From contig JAHGAU010000023.1 in the NCBI GenBank assembly GCA_019925105.1, forward strand, positions 1-64,000: 64,000 bases of DNA, given 5' to 3'. Origin of the DNA: Niebla homalea. Taxonomy: Eukaryota > Ascomycota > Lecanoromycetes > Lecanorales > Ramalinaceae. The translations under genes were made by a program, and so were the position numbers. Below are positions 45,749-58,180 of the stretch, piece by piece. The first letter of the stretch is position 1. Each line of letters starts with the position of its first letter. A model generated the notes under the pieces. That model saw only the letters and a list, made by a program, of their open reading frames with translations. It ran no database searches and was not told the DNA's origin.

Positions 45749-48119
45749 TGAGACAGTGCTTGATATCAGCAATGAGCTCGGTAAGATTGCCTTGAATGTG
45801 TGTGACAGGTGTGTGACAGGCTGTCAGTCCCACTAGGAATAGCTCCTAAATGCCTGCCACCATGCCAGAGTAAATTATCACAAGTGTACAGCATGCGCGC
45901 TCTGACCCCGACTTCCTCTTGTCGGTCGAATACTGAATGGTCCCGAAACAGCATGTCGTCATGCAATAGTACTGATGCCACGTATGATGCATTTGACACC
46001 ATGTGTGTGCCCCCAAACAAAGCGTTATGTAAGGTCAGCTCAAACTTTTGTCTCTACCCCGAACCAGCTCAATCTGTTTATTTCGGTCGCCTGCTGGCTG
46101 CTGCTCATCATGTCCGTGTCTCAGCCGCAAGTTTCAGCAGCAGAGATATTATTACCCCTTCTGGGCATACCATCGTTGAGTCTGAACTTCAGAGCAATCT
46201 TCCAATGAGCCATTGCAGCTATTTGAGGACCCCTCTGCCTACCAAAGCATAAATGATGGCATCTGAGCCAATATGAATGGCGGCGCATTGCGCTACGGAG
46301 AACCGTTGGCAGTGAGGTATAGAATTCGCACTTGTTTTCTCGACAACCGCGGGCAATTGACGAATCATGGTTTCTTGACTCGGAAATCGCACAAGATACT
46401 GTGTAAAGCTCGACACTGTCATTGAACCCTCCCCTGAAAGAAACACTGTTACATTCCTTGAGTCCCGGAGTTTCGTCATGGGTTCCCTCATTCTCTCCAT
46501 CAAATCTCCTGTTGTGCATTGCATCCCCCCAAGCCATGACTATCAGCAGTGCCGCCAAAGTCGTGACCACCTACCCCGAAGCCGCGAACAACGGAATTCA
46601 ATACACCAGCTACATCGACACAAACAGCGGCAGCACCTATACCTCCAGCAACGTCTTCAGCTCCGATGGTGGCTCAAGTAATTTCCTCTACACCTTCGGC
46701 AACGCCATTAGTCAACTCAGCACCGACGCCGTCCTACCCAACTACAGCGCTTCAGCCGAACCTTCGATCCTCCGCTTCCTCGCCCACCGATAGCAACATC
46801 CCGAGCATCGCCTCCGACCTTCGAGCTATCCAGCAGCCCTGATCTTTCGCTAGGGCAGGGGTTCACAGCGACTTACGTCCGCGGCGAGGACGACACTCCC
46901 GGCAACCAGGGCTTTTCTCGGAATGACTCGGCTCATCGCGCCCATCTGCACCATCATGAACAACATCATGGCGGCGCTGGAGCCCAGGAAGGGGTCCCAC
47001 GGGAAAGGCGACCGGGGGTGGTCGAGATTGACGGCACGAAATTAGGAGGGCAGGGAATGGGGGAACTTTTGATCTCGGTGGAGAGGCTTGGCGTCACCGA
47101 TCGGGTCGAGTATGAGAGATCAATGTGAACAGTGGATTGGGGTTGCGGCTTACAATATGTACGAGCCCAACGGATTGGGGGGGGTGAGAAGTGGGTGGAG
47201 GGTCATTGGGGAAGGGAGTGTGTTGGCGAGGATTGGGGTTGCGATCAATCCGGAGTTCAGTCATTGAGTCTAGGTAACTTTAGGCTCGAGATTGAGGCGA
47301 CAGCTGTCGCACCGCCTCGAAACATGGCTTCGATTGCGTTGAAACGGTTCTCAAGTGTGATTCTTCTCTCACAAGAGTTGGCTTGTAGGGCCCATGCGCT
47401 CGGGGGATACAAGCAATCTGGCACATTGATCAGCAAAAGTGACTTATCTTGCCAGTCGCTGTGCTTGTTCCTGGTCGAGAAGGGCTGGCAATGGGTAGAA
47501 CCGTTGGGTGATCTGCTCAACTGAACTATTAAGACCTTGAACTATCAGCTTGATAGTCGGTTTGGGCTTAGGATCAACTATTTAAATTTTGAACGGTTCA
47601 AATGATAGTCAGAAAAGGTACCTTGATTTGATCCCTGATGATGTACCCTTGGCATCTGTAAGTATCTTTGTACCATGAGTCCAGTCCAATTATAGGCCAT
47701 ATCTGAGGTCTTAGTCATGACTATACATACCCTAACAGTTCAGATAGTTGGTCTAAACCTCAAGCGGACTACTACCCAACTACCTAAACCCCAAACGGAA
47801 TCATGTAAGGTTCAAAGTATCGGTTTGAACGGGTCAAAGTTAAACAGTTGGGTAAAGGTTGCCAGCCTTGTGGATGAGTAAACATCCACCGTCGCTCGTC
47901 TTGGTGCTCGGCGAGACAACAAGCACTGAGAAGCCTCGGCCACTCCGGACCAGCATGCGTAAGGCTGACGACTTCCAGTGGCCCGAGCAATGTCACTTGT
48001 ACACACGGAAATCGACGGCAATGCGGCAGCAATAATCTTCGTCAATGTCGTGCCACCGATAGATCAACCATCCGTGACACGACGCTCGATAGTATCCAGC
48101 CAAAGCTGATTCACCCAAC
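45749..48119. other. Region without a resolved gene
   Basis: A plus frame at 46539-46793 is Ser/Thr/Tyr-rich (SSNVFSSDGGSSNFLYTFG). One near 47125-47265 reads WIGVAAYNMYEPNGLGG and RVIGEGSVLARIGVAINPEF. These may be two exons of one unrecognised protein but I cannot join them. A minus frame below 46570 has an N-terminal hydrophobic stretch but no ATG before it. 47540-47870 is richer in A/T and repeats TTGAACGGTTCAAA-like motifs. No function is claimed. Confidence 0.3.
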
Positions 48120-49681
48120 ATGACTCTCAATGTCATTGTCGTTGGAGCTGGAATTGCCGGCGTCTGCGCCGCCGTGGCCCTCCATCAGGCGGGGCACCGT
48201 GTTATCGTGAGTGGCTGCTACTCATTACCGTCACTCTCCCTCTTGATCCCAAACCCTTGTTTGCACGCAACAAAGCCCCAACGATAACCATCTCATGCTC
48301 CACAGGTGTTTGAGAAGTCCAAGTTCGCAACCGAGATCGGCGCCGCATTGCTGCTTTCGCCCAATGGTTCCCGCGTGCTTCGTCACCTTGGCTTCTCCTT
48401 TGACCGAGCACGCGGCTGCCAAATGAACGCTTGGGACATAATCGATGGAGCCACACTCACCAAAGTCAAGAGCTTGGACCTCTCGCGTGCGGAGGAGCGC
48501 TTCGGGGCTCCGTTGGTCACCGTGCATCGCGTGGATCTGCACAAGGAGCTCCTGCGCCTCGCATCGGAGCCAACAACGGGCGGCAGTAAGAGCAAAGTTG
48601 ACCTGCGGCTGAACTCAAGAGTGGTGCGCGCCGACGCGGACCGTGGCACTGTTGAATTGGCTGATGGGAGTGTGCACACCGGGGATATGATTGTGGCCGC
48701 CGATGGGCTACATTCGGCGGTGAAGGGGACAGTACTGGGTTCGGAGGGTCTGAAGTCTCATGATTACGGATGCAGCGCCTTTCGCTTCTTGATCCCCACC
48801 CAGCAGCTGACGCGCGATCCTGAGCTTGCAATGATGCTGAAAAACAAGTGTGTAGGGCCAGCACTTCTTGCTGAAGAGACGGATAGCGTTAAGGACCGGC
48901 ATATTGTCTGGTATGATTGTCAAGGGTTCGTCGTCTCCTATTTCCGTCAGGACTGAGTATTGATGAGTGGGAAGAGGGGACATACAGAATTTTGTTGGGA
49001 TTTTACCCAAGCGTCCAGGGGACGAACACGAAGGCAAGTCTGCATGTTCACAGAGAATGATGTGCGAATGGGGGAGCTGAGACTTCATGTTGTCGTCATT
49101 AGACACTAAGAGCTTGATCCTTCGAGGATTTAGTGACTTCCATCCTCTCGTTCATCGGATATTCCAGTAAGTCGTTCCTCACCAAAGCAGCGCGCAATGA
49201 TGGGCCATGCTAAGCGTCCTTCTCAGCAAAGCTCCAGATGTCGTTCGATGGCCGCTTTCCTTCCATGAACCGATCCCCAGATGGTCCAAAGGAAGAATCA
49301 TCTTGATAGGAGATGCATCGCATGCGGTATGATTCACATCATCACGCTAACAGAGTGGAATGCCGTGCGATGTTGAAGAACTGACAGCCTACTTGACCTT
49401 AGATGCTGCCTTACGGAGGTCAAGGCGCGAACCAAGCCATAGAGGATGCAGGCGCCCTTGGCTATCTTTTCAACAATGTCCATGATCCCAGCGAGATCCC
49501 CAACGTTTTCCAAACATTCGAGGCCGTGCGTGTCAAGCGAGCATCTCGAGCGCAGGTCTTGGGTAGCGTTCGAGCGGGGAAAGAGGCGCATATCAAGCAG
49601 GCATTACTCCCCTATGCTGACCCTCCAGGCTCAGGTAGTGTTGGCCCCTCGGTGATGCATCCTGGACCTCGAGAGTACTGA
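48120..49681 (+). CDS. FAD-dependent monooxygenase (salicylate-hydroxylase-like), model partly uncertain
   Basis: Exon 1 (48120-48206) ends in GTGAGT; exon 2 starts at 48306, giving NVIVVGAGIAGVCAAVALHQAGHRVI then VFEK, the N-terminal FAD-binding GxGxxG fold. MIVAADGLHSAVK is the DG motif. Later exons 49227-49326 and 49403-49681 give KAPDVVRWPLSFHEPIPRWSKGR, LIGDASHAMLPYGGQGANQAIEDAGAL (the GD motif) and the C-terminus. These enzymes hydroxylate aromatic or other small substrates with NAD(P)H. Between about 48935 and 49166 the model is unclear: NFVGILPKRPGDEHEG and ILRGFSDFHPLVHRIF are readable, but a TGA near 49078 lies in frame between them and the donor after YDCQG is not obvious. It may be a pseudogene with one stop or have an extra intron. 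Substrate unknown. Confidence 0.7.
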
Positions 49682-50461
49682 TGATTACAAAAGCAGTTCC
49701 CGGGACACATGCAGAGAGAAGTGTGCATGATTATGCGTATGAGACCTATAGGATGGTATAAGGACTTGGACTGATGATTGAGCAGATATGATGTTTTCCA
49801 AGAGTGCGCTCGAGCGATGGAGTTGAACGGAGAGTCTCACAGTCATGAGTGATAGGAAAGGAGGTGTGTACAATTCTGGACGAGCCAAGTCTTCAACAGC
49901 TCTATGTCTTTAACATACTGTCACATTAGCAAGGCTCTGCAATACCCACAAGACTGGCAGAAGTAGAGTATGATGTGCCTAGTGGCGCCGGGCAAACGAT
50001 ATATTTCAACAATATATTTCCTAATTCACAGGGGGGGGTTCCATCCTTTGTACTCAGCTTTTTCTGCAGAACAACGATATATCTGTTGTCACAAGACTGG
50101 AACAATTCATGCATGATCCAAGAGGCTTGATCCCATTCAAACCGGGTGTCCATTCCGCACCAGCAAGTATCTGGCTGATCTTGTCCATTCCCACGGCTCC
50201 ATGTGTGGACATACGCTGCGCCAGGTTTCTTGGTGGCAAACTACACGAGAAAAAGAAAGCAAGTGCGAGCGACTAGGACATTAGGTTGCATTCTGCTAGT
50301 GGCGACTTCGCCGCAACAGGCGAAGAGGACGCGTAGATCAAGGAGCTCGACAAAGCTGCCTCATGAGAAAGTGACGAACGGTAAGCATAAAAAGTGTGGA
50401 CTGAGGACTGAGGTCCTCCATGCTTGGCTCCAGTTTAAGCGTAATGCTGGATCGAAGAGGA
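49682..50461. other. Intergenic, no gene recognised
   Basis: Short frames only; a GGGGGGG run at 50032-50038. Confidence 0.4.
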
Positions 50462-50463
50462 GA

Positions 50464-50684
50464 ACCCCCCAACCGGACAGACCCCCCGACCGGACAGAGC
50501 CACCAGCCGGACAGTACAGATAATACGCACCCTGTGCTACATGTTGTGGTATGAAGTGCCCTACCAAAGCATACTATCTCTTGATCGATAGACCTCGTTC
50601 AATAACGCTATAACCCTTAAGACGCACGCTAAAAACTCCAGGGGTGGTGTCATACGCATTCAGAACCCCGGGACAGTATATGAA
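50464..50684. mobile_element. Short inverted-repeat element, copy B
   Basis: Starts with three spaced CCGGACAG motifs (50473, 50490 and 50507), then TACAGATAATACGCACCCTG, shared with copies A and C. The middle (50570-50640) differs from A and C. The right end is cut short at GGGACAGTATATG, where copy C begins. Confidence 0.65.
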
Positions 50685-50879
50685 GGGGTGACCCCCCAGC
50701 CGGACAGATCACCCTGCCGGACAGTACGGATAATACGCATCCTGTGCTATATGTTGTGGCGTAAAGTGCCCTACCAGAGCCTAAGCTCCGGATGCTCCTC
50801 CAGGGGTTGGCGTCATGTGCATTCAGTATTATATGTACTGTCCGGATGCTGGGTCTGTCCGATGGGGGGGTCACCCCTT
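50683..50879. mobile_element. Short inverted-repeat element, copy C
   Basis: The best-preserved copy, about 197 bp. Left end AAGGGGTGACCCCCC, right end GGGGGGGTCACCCCTT. Inside are CCGGACAGTACGGATAATAC and, near the right end, ATGTACTGTCCGG. It keeps the A-copy middle (AAGCTCCGGATGCTCCTCC). No coding capacity. Confidence 0.75.
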
Positions 50880-51196
50880 CTAAGGCTCAATCTGCGTGTC
50901 CGTTCCGTATCAAAGGTCTAGGTAGAAGGGAATGCCAATGGCGAAGGAAGTACATGGAGTTCTGGAAGAAGAGCCGTGGTGTTTCACATCGTCGTGAGTC
51001 TTTTGTTTAAAACATATCTGAGACTATTCAGCTCATTCGTGTGGGGGAGTTTTGGAACACTGGCGGTATGTCGCATGTCGCCACCATTTCAATGCACGCC
51101 ATCGCTTTCACAAAGACATTACATTCTCCGTATCTTGCTCCAGTCTTCTTGTTGTTTTGATTCAAAGCGAGCGTCGTCAAATTCGGAAGCTTTGAG

Positions 51197-52243
51197 ATGC
51201 GTTATTCATGTGTTGTCGCCCTTCTATTCTCAACCTTTTTGCCTTCCATCCCAGCCTTCCCATTGCCAACTCCGAGCAACACCACCGCCCTTAGCATCCT
51301 GAATGGTCACAACTCTGGTAGCACTCTAGGAGACATAGATGGACGATTCAGTATCATTCCAACAAATCCTGGGGGAGTCGATGTCATCCCCGCCGTCTCC
51401 ACCTACCTGAACACGCTCCAGTTGCTCGAACACCTCGCTCAAGCAGATTTCAGAGCCACAGCGCCTCAGAGCAGATATCAGAGAACGGTGCCTTCGGCTG
51501 ACATGGACATTGTATGGACCCGCTACTCTGGACATTGCGAGAATCGATTCCTGATCTGGGGTCTCTGGCTGGCTCTTGAATGGTTCCGGCTGAACAGATT
51601 CATTGTCAATGACTTCCATCTTTTTTTCAGCAACCAGTTCATGGGCATAATCAACTATGATAAGACTCTCAGTACGGCTGCACCCTCGATGACTTCATCA
51701 TCAGGCCTTGCGAACGCCAGCATGGTCGAAGATCCAACCACGGCGACTTCGAGAGCGACGTCAAAGCAGAATGGTCTCGTTTCCACCATTCCATCCTCCA
51801 ACGATAGCATCAGCCTCACCATCCCCACCGCCCCTTCCAATACCCACCTGAGTATCCGTTTCCGTTGGAAACCCTCTGGAGTCACCCTCGGAGTGGCCGG
51901 CTTCTTTGCCCCTATCGCTGCAGCCATGGTGTGGTTGGCTGAATACCCTTCTACCGATCGAACAAGGTGGTTCTATGCGAGGCCCAACAACCCCTGCACG
52001 GGCTTTCTCCAGATGTTTGGCCCAGCGGCGGCACGTATGCAGTGGCCGTACTTGAGAAACGTGGATGCTTTGCTGTCGCTGTACGAGATCGCTAGTTATG
52101 CTGCGAGGAAGGAAACGTTCGCCGAGTTGGATTGGACGGTAGAGATGGATGACATCGAGGTTGGGCGCGGGGCGCTGAGGAGGCAGCAGCCTTCTGGTGG
52201 TGTTGATGATGTTGTGGAAGGGTCGGCAACTGTCCGGGTTTGA
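51197..52243 (+). CDS. Hypothetical secreted or membrane protein, 348 residues
   Basis: One frame with ATG at 51197. Starts MRYSCVVALLFSTFLPSIPAFPLP, a strong signal peptide. The region around residues 150-215 is Ser/Thr/Asn-rich with N-glycosylation sequons (NAS, NDS). A hydrophobic stretch SGVTLGVAGFFAPIAAAMVWLAEY near residues 230-255 could be a membrane helix or a buried core. The C-terminal part has YLRNVDALLSLYEIASYAARKE and an acidic end. The layout resembles unnamed fungal proteins, but I cannot place it in a family. No intron is needed. An opposing frame of similar length (52312-51761) is taken to be a shadow. Confidence 0.6.
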   Translation: MRYSCVVALLFSTFLPSIPAFPLPTPSNTTALSILNGHNSGSTLGDIDGRFSIIPTNPGGVDVIPAVSTYLNTLQLLEHLAQADFRATAPQSRYQRTVPSADMDIVWTRYSGHCENRFLIWGLWLALEWFRLNRFIVNDFHLFFSNQFMGIINYDKTLSTAAPSMTSSSGLANASMVEDPTTATSRATSKQNGLVSTIPSSNDSISLTIPTAPSNTHLSIRFRWKPSGVTLGVAGFFAPIAAAMVWLAEYPSTDRTRWFYARPNNPCTGFLQMFGPAAARMQWPYLRNVDALLSLYEIASYAARKETFAELDWTVEMDDIEVGRGALRRQQPSGGVDDVVEGSATVRV

Positions 52244-54918
52244 TGTTATTGTGGTTATCTGCTTGTGGTCACAAGGAGGACCACTCAATGCGATGAAGAT
52301 GTCTCGATGCAAAGACTACTCGCGCAGCTTTGACGGGTATGTGAGAGATTGGTATTGCTGTAGCTGGTCCTTGCAACATTGGAGCTGCTGTAACTGGAAG
52401 TTGGGGAGATGACGGTGACTGCGGCTAGCAAAGCATGCGTCTTGTCTCGCTAGGTCTTCCTTACTTGTTCTGATAATCGCGGCGCATGCAGTATCAGTCA
52501 CTGTCGTTATCAACGGGTTCCGATACCACTTGATCATCAAAAAGAAGCGAAATGTTGAGGACCAGACATATACCGACACCAAGGATGAAAAAGGGAGGCA
52601 TCAGATTTCGTAGATTTGAATTACTGATCTGAAAATGGTTTGTTGATAGAAGAATTACTCAGGATCAAAATGGTTTTGTTATGGGATCTGTTCACCCAAT
52701 GTCTCACCTCCCACGGGGCTTCTCACCTCGGGACGGGAGGAATCAACCTCGTCGCAACGAGTGCGCTTCGAGGTGTCCATATCTATTTCTCTTGAATTAA
52801 AGTGGCTATGCAAATATATTTTGAGTGCGCCCTCGAATTTTGCTTGAGACATTAACTCCGGAAGTTGTCGCGACCTGCCCATTGGGTAAATTGTAACGGC
52901 CGACCGATATAGAGTGAACTCTACTTACTCCGCCTCGGGAGAACGTAAGCACAGCTATTCCGATATTTACACCCTCATTCCCCCTGCAAAGTGTATATTC
53001 TCGAAGGATTGCGGTGTTGGGGTTTCACAGCGACCATGCAACGTCAGGCTGTATGGTTACATTTTGACCGTCCAATGAAAGGGGCTCCATCACCCTCAGA
53101 TTGTTCCGCAATAACTACAGTGCGTGCAAACGATCATCCACGTATGTGAAAATCGATTCACCTTATTCAATATTGAGAATGAGAGGCGCGGTTGGACTAA
53201 TCTATACAATTGCGAAGTTCCTGGCGAGGTAACAGTTGACGGATATTGAGGGATGGTTCCGTAGGAGGGGTTGATGGCTTCGACTTTTGCGTTGAGGAGG
53301 AGGAGGAGTGCGGACGGTGAGGTGGTCTCTGGGAGGGGGTCGAGGCAAATTGGAATCTGCGATTGGCTCCTGTGTGAGTAAGGGTTGGTTCCTTGGACTG
53401 TCCTCGGTATATCTACAAGGAGGTTATTATTTTATCCGACGGGCAAGATCATCTGGAAGCTTTTGCCGGATCGATCATATTGCACTGTACATGGGAACTG
53501 GCTTTAGAAACTACTCTCTAGGGCCGGAGAAATCCTTTCGATATCATTGATCAATAGAACGGCAGAGGTCAGCCTTGTCCAGACGCGCCCGTCTGCAGCG
53601 AAAGCTTGTTTAGGAAACTTCGAGGCTATGACGTTTAGCGCCATAACAGTCTTGTCAGGCTCACTGATCATCTCCGATCTACATCAACGATCGAAGCTGT
53701 TTCGAATCGCAGGACTCTGTCCTTTTCTCACAACGATGACCTCAATCCTTGTCACCTACAAACACACTTCCCGATATGCGCAGTGTATCTCACCTGATAC
53801 ATGAACACCCCTGCCAACCTCTCAAGCACCGCCTTGTGGATGGCGAAGAGCAAATCATTCATTCTCCCAAGCTCCTCTTATCGGAAACCCCCCACACCAC
53901 TCCCCTAAAAAGGTGCGATCGCACGGGTGGCGTCATCTGTGGTGCAAAATTGAACATCTGCGCACAGGCGTTGCTGCTGCGCGGCTTATCAACATGGAGC
54001 GGATTCTGCAAGCGGTTCCTGAAGGAAAGCATGCATGTCATTCTTGACTTTGAGCCTGGCTTCTCCGCGGGTTAACAAGCTGTGAACGGGTAGTAATGGT
54101 GGGTCTGGCGGGACGAAGTCGGAGCCCACGAAGGCGGCATCGATGTGGGCGAAGCCGCTCTAGAAGAGGGCGGCTCCTTAAGGGTCAATATCTGGTGGGA
54201 TGTCATTCAACTGCAGGATTGATCGATGCTGCTGGTGTAAAATAAAACATCCTTATGAATGTTGGGTTTTCATCATAATGATGATGTCAAGGTCAGAGAT
54301 GATCGCTACTGTTGCGGTATTCAAGGCACGAAATGACGCTGGTGGGCATCCAATGTGATGCATTGTCTGCGACTGTGAGCTCCAAGACATCTATATCGAT
54401 GTCATTCAAGTTTCATTGGGTGCACGTGCCCAGTCCAGCGGTGACATGTGGGTTGTGGACATGGTCACAAGCAATGCATTGGATTGGACGAATCCAGGTC
54501 GGCAAAGTCAGGCCAGACCAATTGATGGAGGCTATCACAATCTGTATAAAATCCAAAATCCAGGGATCAAAGGTGATAAAAAACAAAGAGATTTCTTGCG
54601 AGTGCCAAGTCGAGAATACTGCCTTTTGGGAGGAAATCCTCACCAAGTCTTTCACAGTAAGGCACGCATGTTCTGAACCTGTCTTATTCAAACTGCATAC
54701 TGTTCAACTTCCATCATTGGTGGGCAACGGGCCGGTAAAGTAAGCGAGGGTCACACCGCTGATGGTCTGCTGATTGCGCCCTTCTCGATATGCTTCTCAA
54801 AGTATTCTTCTTGGATCGTGCGAGTTCGGTATATGGCCCCTGCGCAGGCTGGATTGATCTCGGCAAAGCATTCCCTTACAGGGCCTCGATCTCCACCCGC
54901 TTTCACGTACCCTCACAT
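52244..54918. other. Gene-poor stretch, no gene recognised
   Basis: About 2.7 kb with only short frames on either strand. No domain, repeat or RNA gene was seen. Decayed or untranslated sequence is likely. Confidence 0.45.
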
Positions 54919-56794
54919 TCATACTTCAGAGTCACCTACGCTTCGTAGCGAGCCGCCTGCGGGTGGTGCATCTGCACTGTCCCCCTTCTGTGACGTCGCA
55001 GTTGTCGGTATCGATGAAACCTCTACGATAGGTCCTTTGAACGTCTTCCTCGCCCATACCACATAATAAAACACTGCAAAGATCACCACACTTCCCGTCA
55101 TCAAGATGCTGTAATTCATGGTCGGTGCAGTGACCGGCGTAGCGACTGGCCAGAAACTGAAGAAGAAGATGATGATGCCGAAGAGCACCGCGAACACGTT
55201 GACTGCGAGGCCAAAGATTCCCGGCACGTGGAATGGACCCCATATCAGCTGATCCCCCTCGTTGTGGTCTACCCAGCCATGTGCTGGCATAATGCGACCA
55301 GTGCAGCGGTGGTATAGCATCAGAGTCTCGACAATGATGTAGGATCCATAGAGTCCACTCACGCTGAGTGATATCACAGCATTGAATGCTGTGGATGACC
55401 CGAGATTGATGAGGCCAATCAGAACAGTAACAATAGCGGTGAAGATGACCGACAGCACTGGTACTGCCGTCTTGGGCCGCAATTTGGTCACGGTCCTCCA
55501 GCCGGGCAATCCTCGATCTCGTGCAAAAGCCCACACGATGCGTGAAGCAGTTGCCATAGCGGCTATTGTACCTGCACCGGACATCACAAGGACGATAGCG
55601 ATCATGACAGAAGCGCCGGTTTTGCTGCTGGTGGCTGTATAGAAGATGTCCATGAATGGATATCCCAGTGCGCCTGTTGGACTCTCGAGCGCGGAATCGA
55701 CGTCGAGGGTGACGAAGAGGACAGCTAGGATCATGCCAAAGCCGATCGTGCCATTGAAAAGTGTGGTGGAGATCATGGCCCAAGGCACGATGACTGCTGC
55801 ATTGTTGACTTCTTCGGACATCTGGACTATGGAGTCAGCATGAAGGTCTCTAGTGACTTGGAGTTTGCGCTGACATGGACGGTAGCATCGCATCCTGTCA
55901 CAACAGTCAGTGTGAATTTAAATCGGCGAGTCTCAGAGAGAGAATACTTGCCAAACATGGCAAAGACGCTGCCTATCAGTCCGATAAAGAATGATAGGCC
56001 TTGCGAAGCCCACGCGCCACCGTTGAGGAATTGCGTGAAAACTTCGTGAGCTGATGCCTTTGCGGGTGCGCACTGCCGCACATCAGACCAAAGTTCTGGC
56101 AGTTTCGTTACACAGCACTTACTACGACCAGTGGTATGAGTATGGCAAAGAAGCCAATCACATGGATGAACAACATAAGTAGTTCGATCTTAGGCAGAGT
56201 CGAGCCAAGCAGCGTATTGACGAATACAGCATAGGCGACCGTAGCCCAGAAGAGCAGAGTGCCATGCCAAAGCTGCGGCACGTAGCTGGGATGATTGAGC
56301 TGTATTACGGCGACAATCATGGTCCCCGTCAAGTAGCCGCTGCCTGCAAGGATAGCCTGCCACCCGGCAATGACCAGCCAGCCAGTGATGTAGCTCAAGA
56401 AATTGCGACAGCTTGAAGGAGCCAACATCGAGACCCAGTGGTACTGACCACCTGCTGTGGGGGCAATTGACGCCATCTCGGCCATTGTGGTGAAGACGCA
56501 GATCGTTCCGGTCCAGACAAAGATGTAACCATAAACCAGTCCTGCGGAGCCGCCATTCGTCAAGCCTGTAGTAAACAGGACCAGAGAACCCTCCCAAGTG
56601 ACCAGCATTGTACATGTGAAGCCAACAACCGCCAGAAAACCGAATCTTCGCCGCAGGACAGGCTTCTTTCCCAGTCTTGCGAGCAATTGATCATCCCGAT
56701 CAAGACCGGTCCCATCATGAGTCACGTTGTGATTCATGGCTTTCTGCTCCATTGCGAAGGCATGTTCAAAGCTCGGCTTGACGGCAGATGCCAT
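54919..56794 (-). CDS. Amino-acid permease (APC family, GABA/choline-permease-like)
   Basis: Exons 56794-56123, 56072-55952, 55894-55875 and 55821-54919 give 571 residues (family about 520-560). Introns are 50, 57 and 53 bp; the second uses a GC-AG donor (GCAAGT). The ATG at 56794 (MASAVKPS) is the first in frame; a Met at 56752 is an alternative. After GLDRDDQLLARLGKKPVLRRRF come about twelve membrane helices. Family signatures: TWEGSLVLF, GGPxx replaced by NGGSAGLVYGY, AEMASIAPTAGGQYHWV, GYLTGTMIV, then after splicing GCDATVHMSEEVNNAA (consensus helix 6-7 loop) and SRIVWAFARDRGLPGW. It should import amino acids or related amines across the plasma membrane using the proton gradient. Substrate not decidable. 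Appears intact. Confidence 0.9.
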
Positions 56795-58180
56795 GTCCTT
56801 AGAGCTGTGCGCGATGCGACTCAAATACGGCACCTGTCGGCGCAGCACTGATTTGCCTTCTGGGGTTCGTGGTCTTACAACCACGTCAATGGGGCCTCTG
56901 AGTTGTTGGTGATATGTGTAATATCATGTCATGGGGTTGCGATGCGACAGGACTATATCCTTGAGGCCCTTTTCTGAAGGGTTCGGATCCCTGCGCACAC
57001 TTAATTAGTTTAAGAAAGTAGTCATGTAAGGATCGGTGGGCATATCGAGGAGGGAGCAAAAGGCGGTAAGAACAACCAGCCACTGAAGATGATTGTCCAA
57101 GCCACCACGCCACCAGGGTGGTCACGGTTCTTTGCAGAGGCAGAGAAGGTAGAAAATGGGCGACAGAGGATTGGAAATATTCAAGAGCTTGGTGAACATC
57201 CATTGATAGCCAGAGGTACCAAGGGACTTGCCCCTCTCCAAGAGATACGTAGCTCCTAATGTGATTGGCGCATACTACGAATGAGCACGCCATTGCTATG
57301 AGTGGCGTCGCAAGCCCATTGACTAGGGATTTGCGGGCTTAGGCCTGCCCGAACCTGTGTAAGCGGCAATGACCGCTGTCAATGCAGTAGTGGAAACGCG
57401 AACTCGATCGGGAGCTGAAAATTTGATTAGCAAGCCCAAGGCAGCGAAGCCATGGGGGTCTAGCATATAATATGTTGTATGTCTCCTGCGTCGTGGGATT
57501 GAGATAGTCTGACTGCAACAATATGCAAGAAGTCGCAATCTGGAAACGACCCTCAAGCAATGACAGCCAGCAATTATGGACCCAGATATTGCGATACGGC
57601 CGTCCAAGTTGGTGCCACTAGCAGCGTTTTCGAGGAGGCCCACGGCATTGAAAGGTTTACTCGCCGTCGACTCAATAGTATGAGACCCAGACCTTGTCTC
57701 ATCCACATTATTCTGACAGTTTTTCGCGTCGGCGCTTCGAAAAAAATCCCTTTTCCTCCAACGTACTATTGAATCGACAGGATAGAGCCTTTCAAAAAGC
57801 TCTCCATGCCCCAACAAGCTCCCTTGCTGCTCAGGTCTACGCGATGGGCAGCGCGCGTTGTTCCTGCACTGAAATACCCGGCGATAATGTTAGAATAACA
57901 GGCTTGAGGCTGAAGAGATACCAGGTCCAACAGTGGCAGAGAAGTTGAAAGGGTCTACTTAGTCAAAAAAGCTGCAGTACGAGCTCAATAGAACTAGGCG
58001 AGCGGGCAGGGTTTTTAAGCGAAAAATCGAAGGAGGGTTTGTTGCATTCGAGGAAAGCGTCCATCTTGGTGGGAGTAGTTGAATGCGGACGATGTTTGTC
58101 TCCCTGTGAAGCGCAAGACTTCTTAGTCCAATACCTGAATGATTCATTGTGACCGGCACGTCCAATCCAACTTTAAACCT
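56795..58180. other. Intergenic, no gene recognised
   Basis: Holds the presumed promoter of the permease. Frames at 57323-57817 (minus) and others show no domain. Confidence 0.45.

Noticed and set aside
51761..52312. Minus-strand 183-codon frame opposite the secreted-protein gene
   Set aside because: It lies antisense to a longer frame with a signal peptide and has Arg/His-rich shadow composition.
54932..55783. Second long minus frame (283 codons) in the permease
   Set aside because: It overlaps the last permease exon in another frame and has His/Arg/Cys-rich shadow composition.
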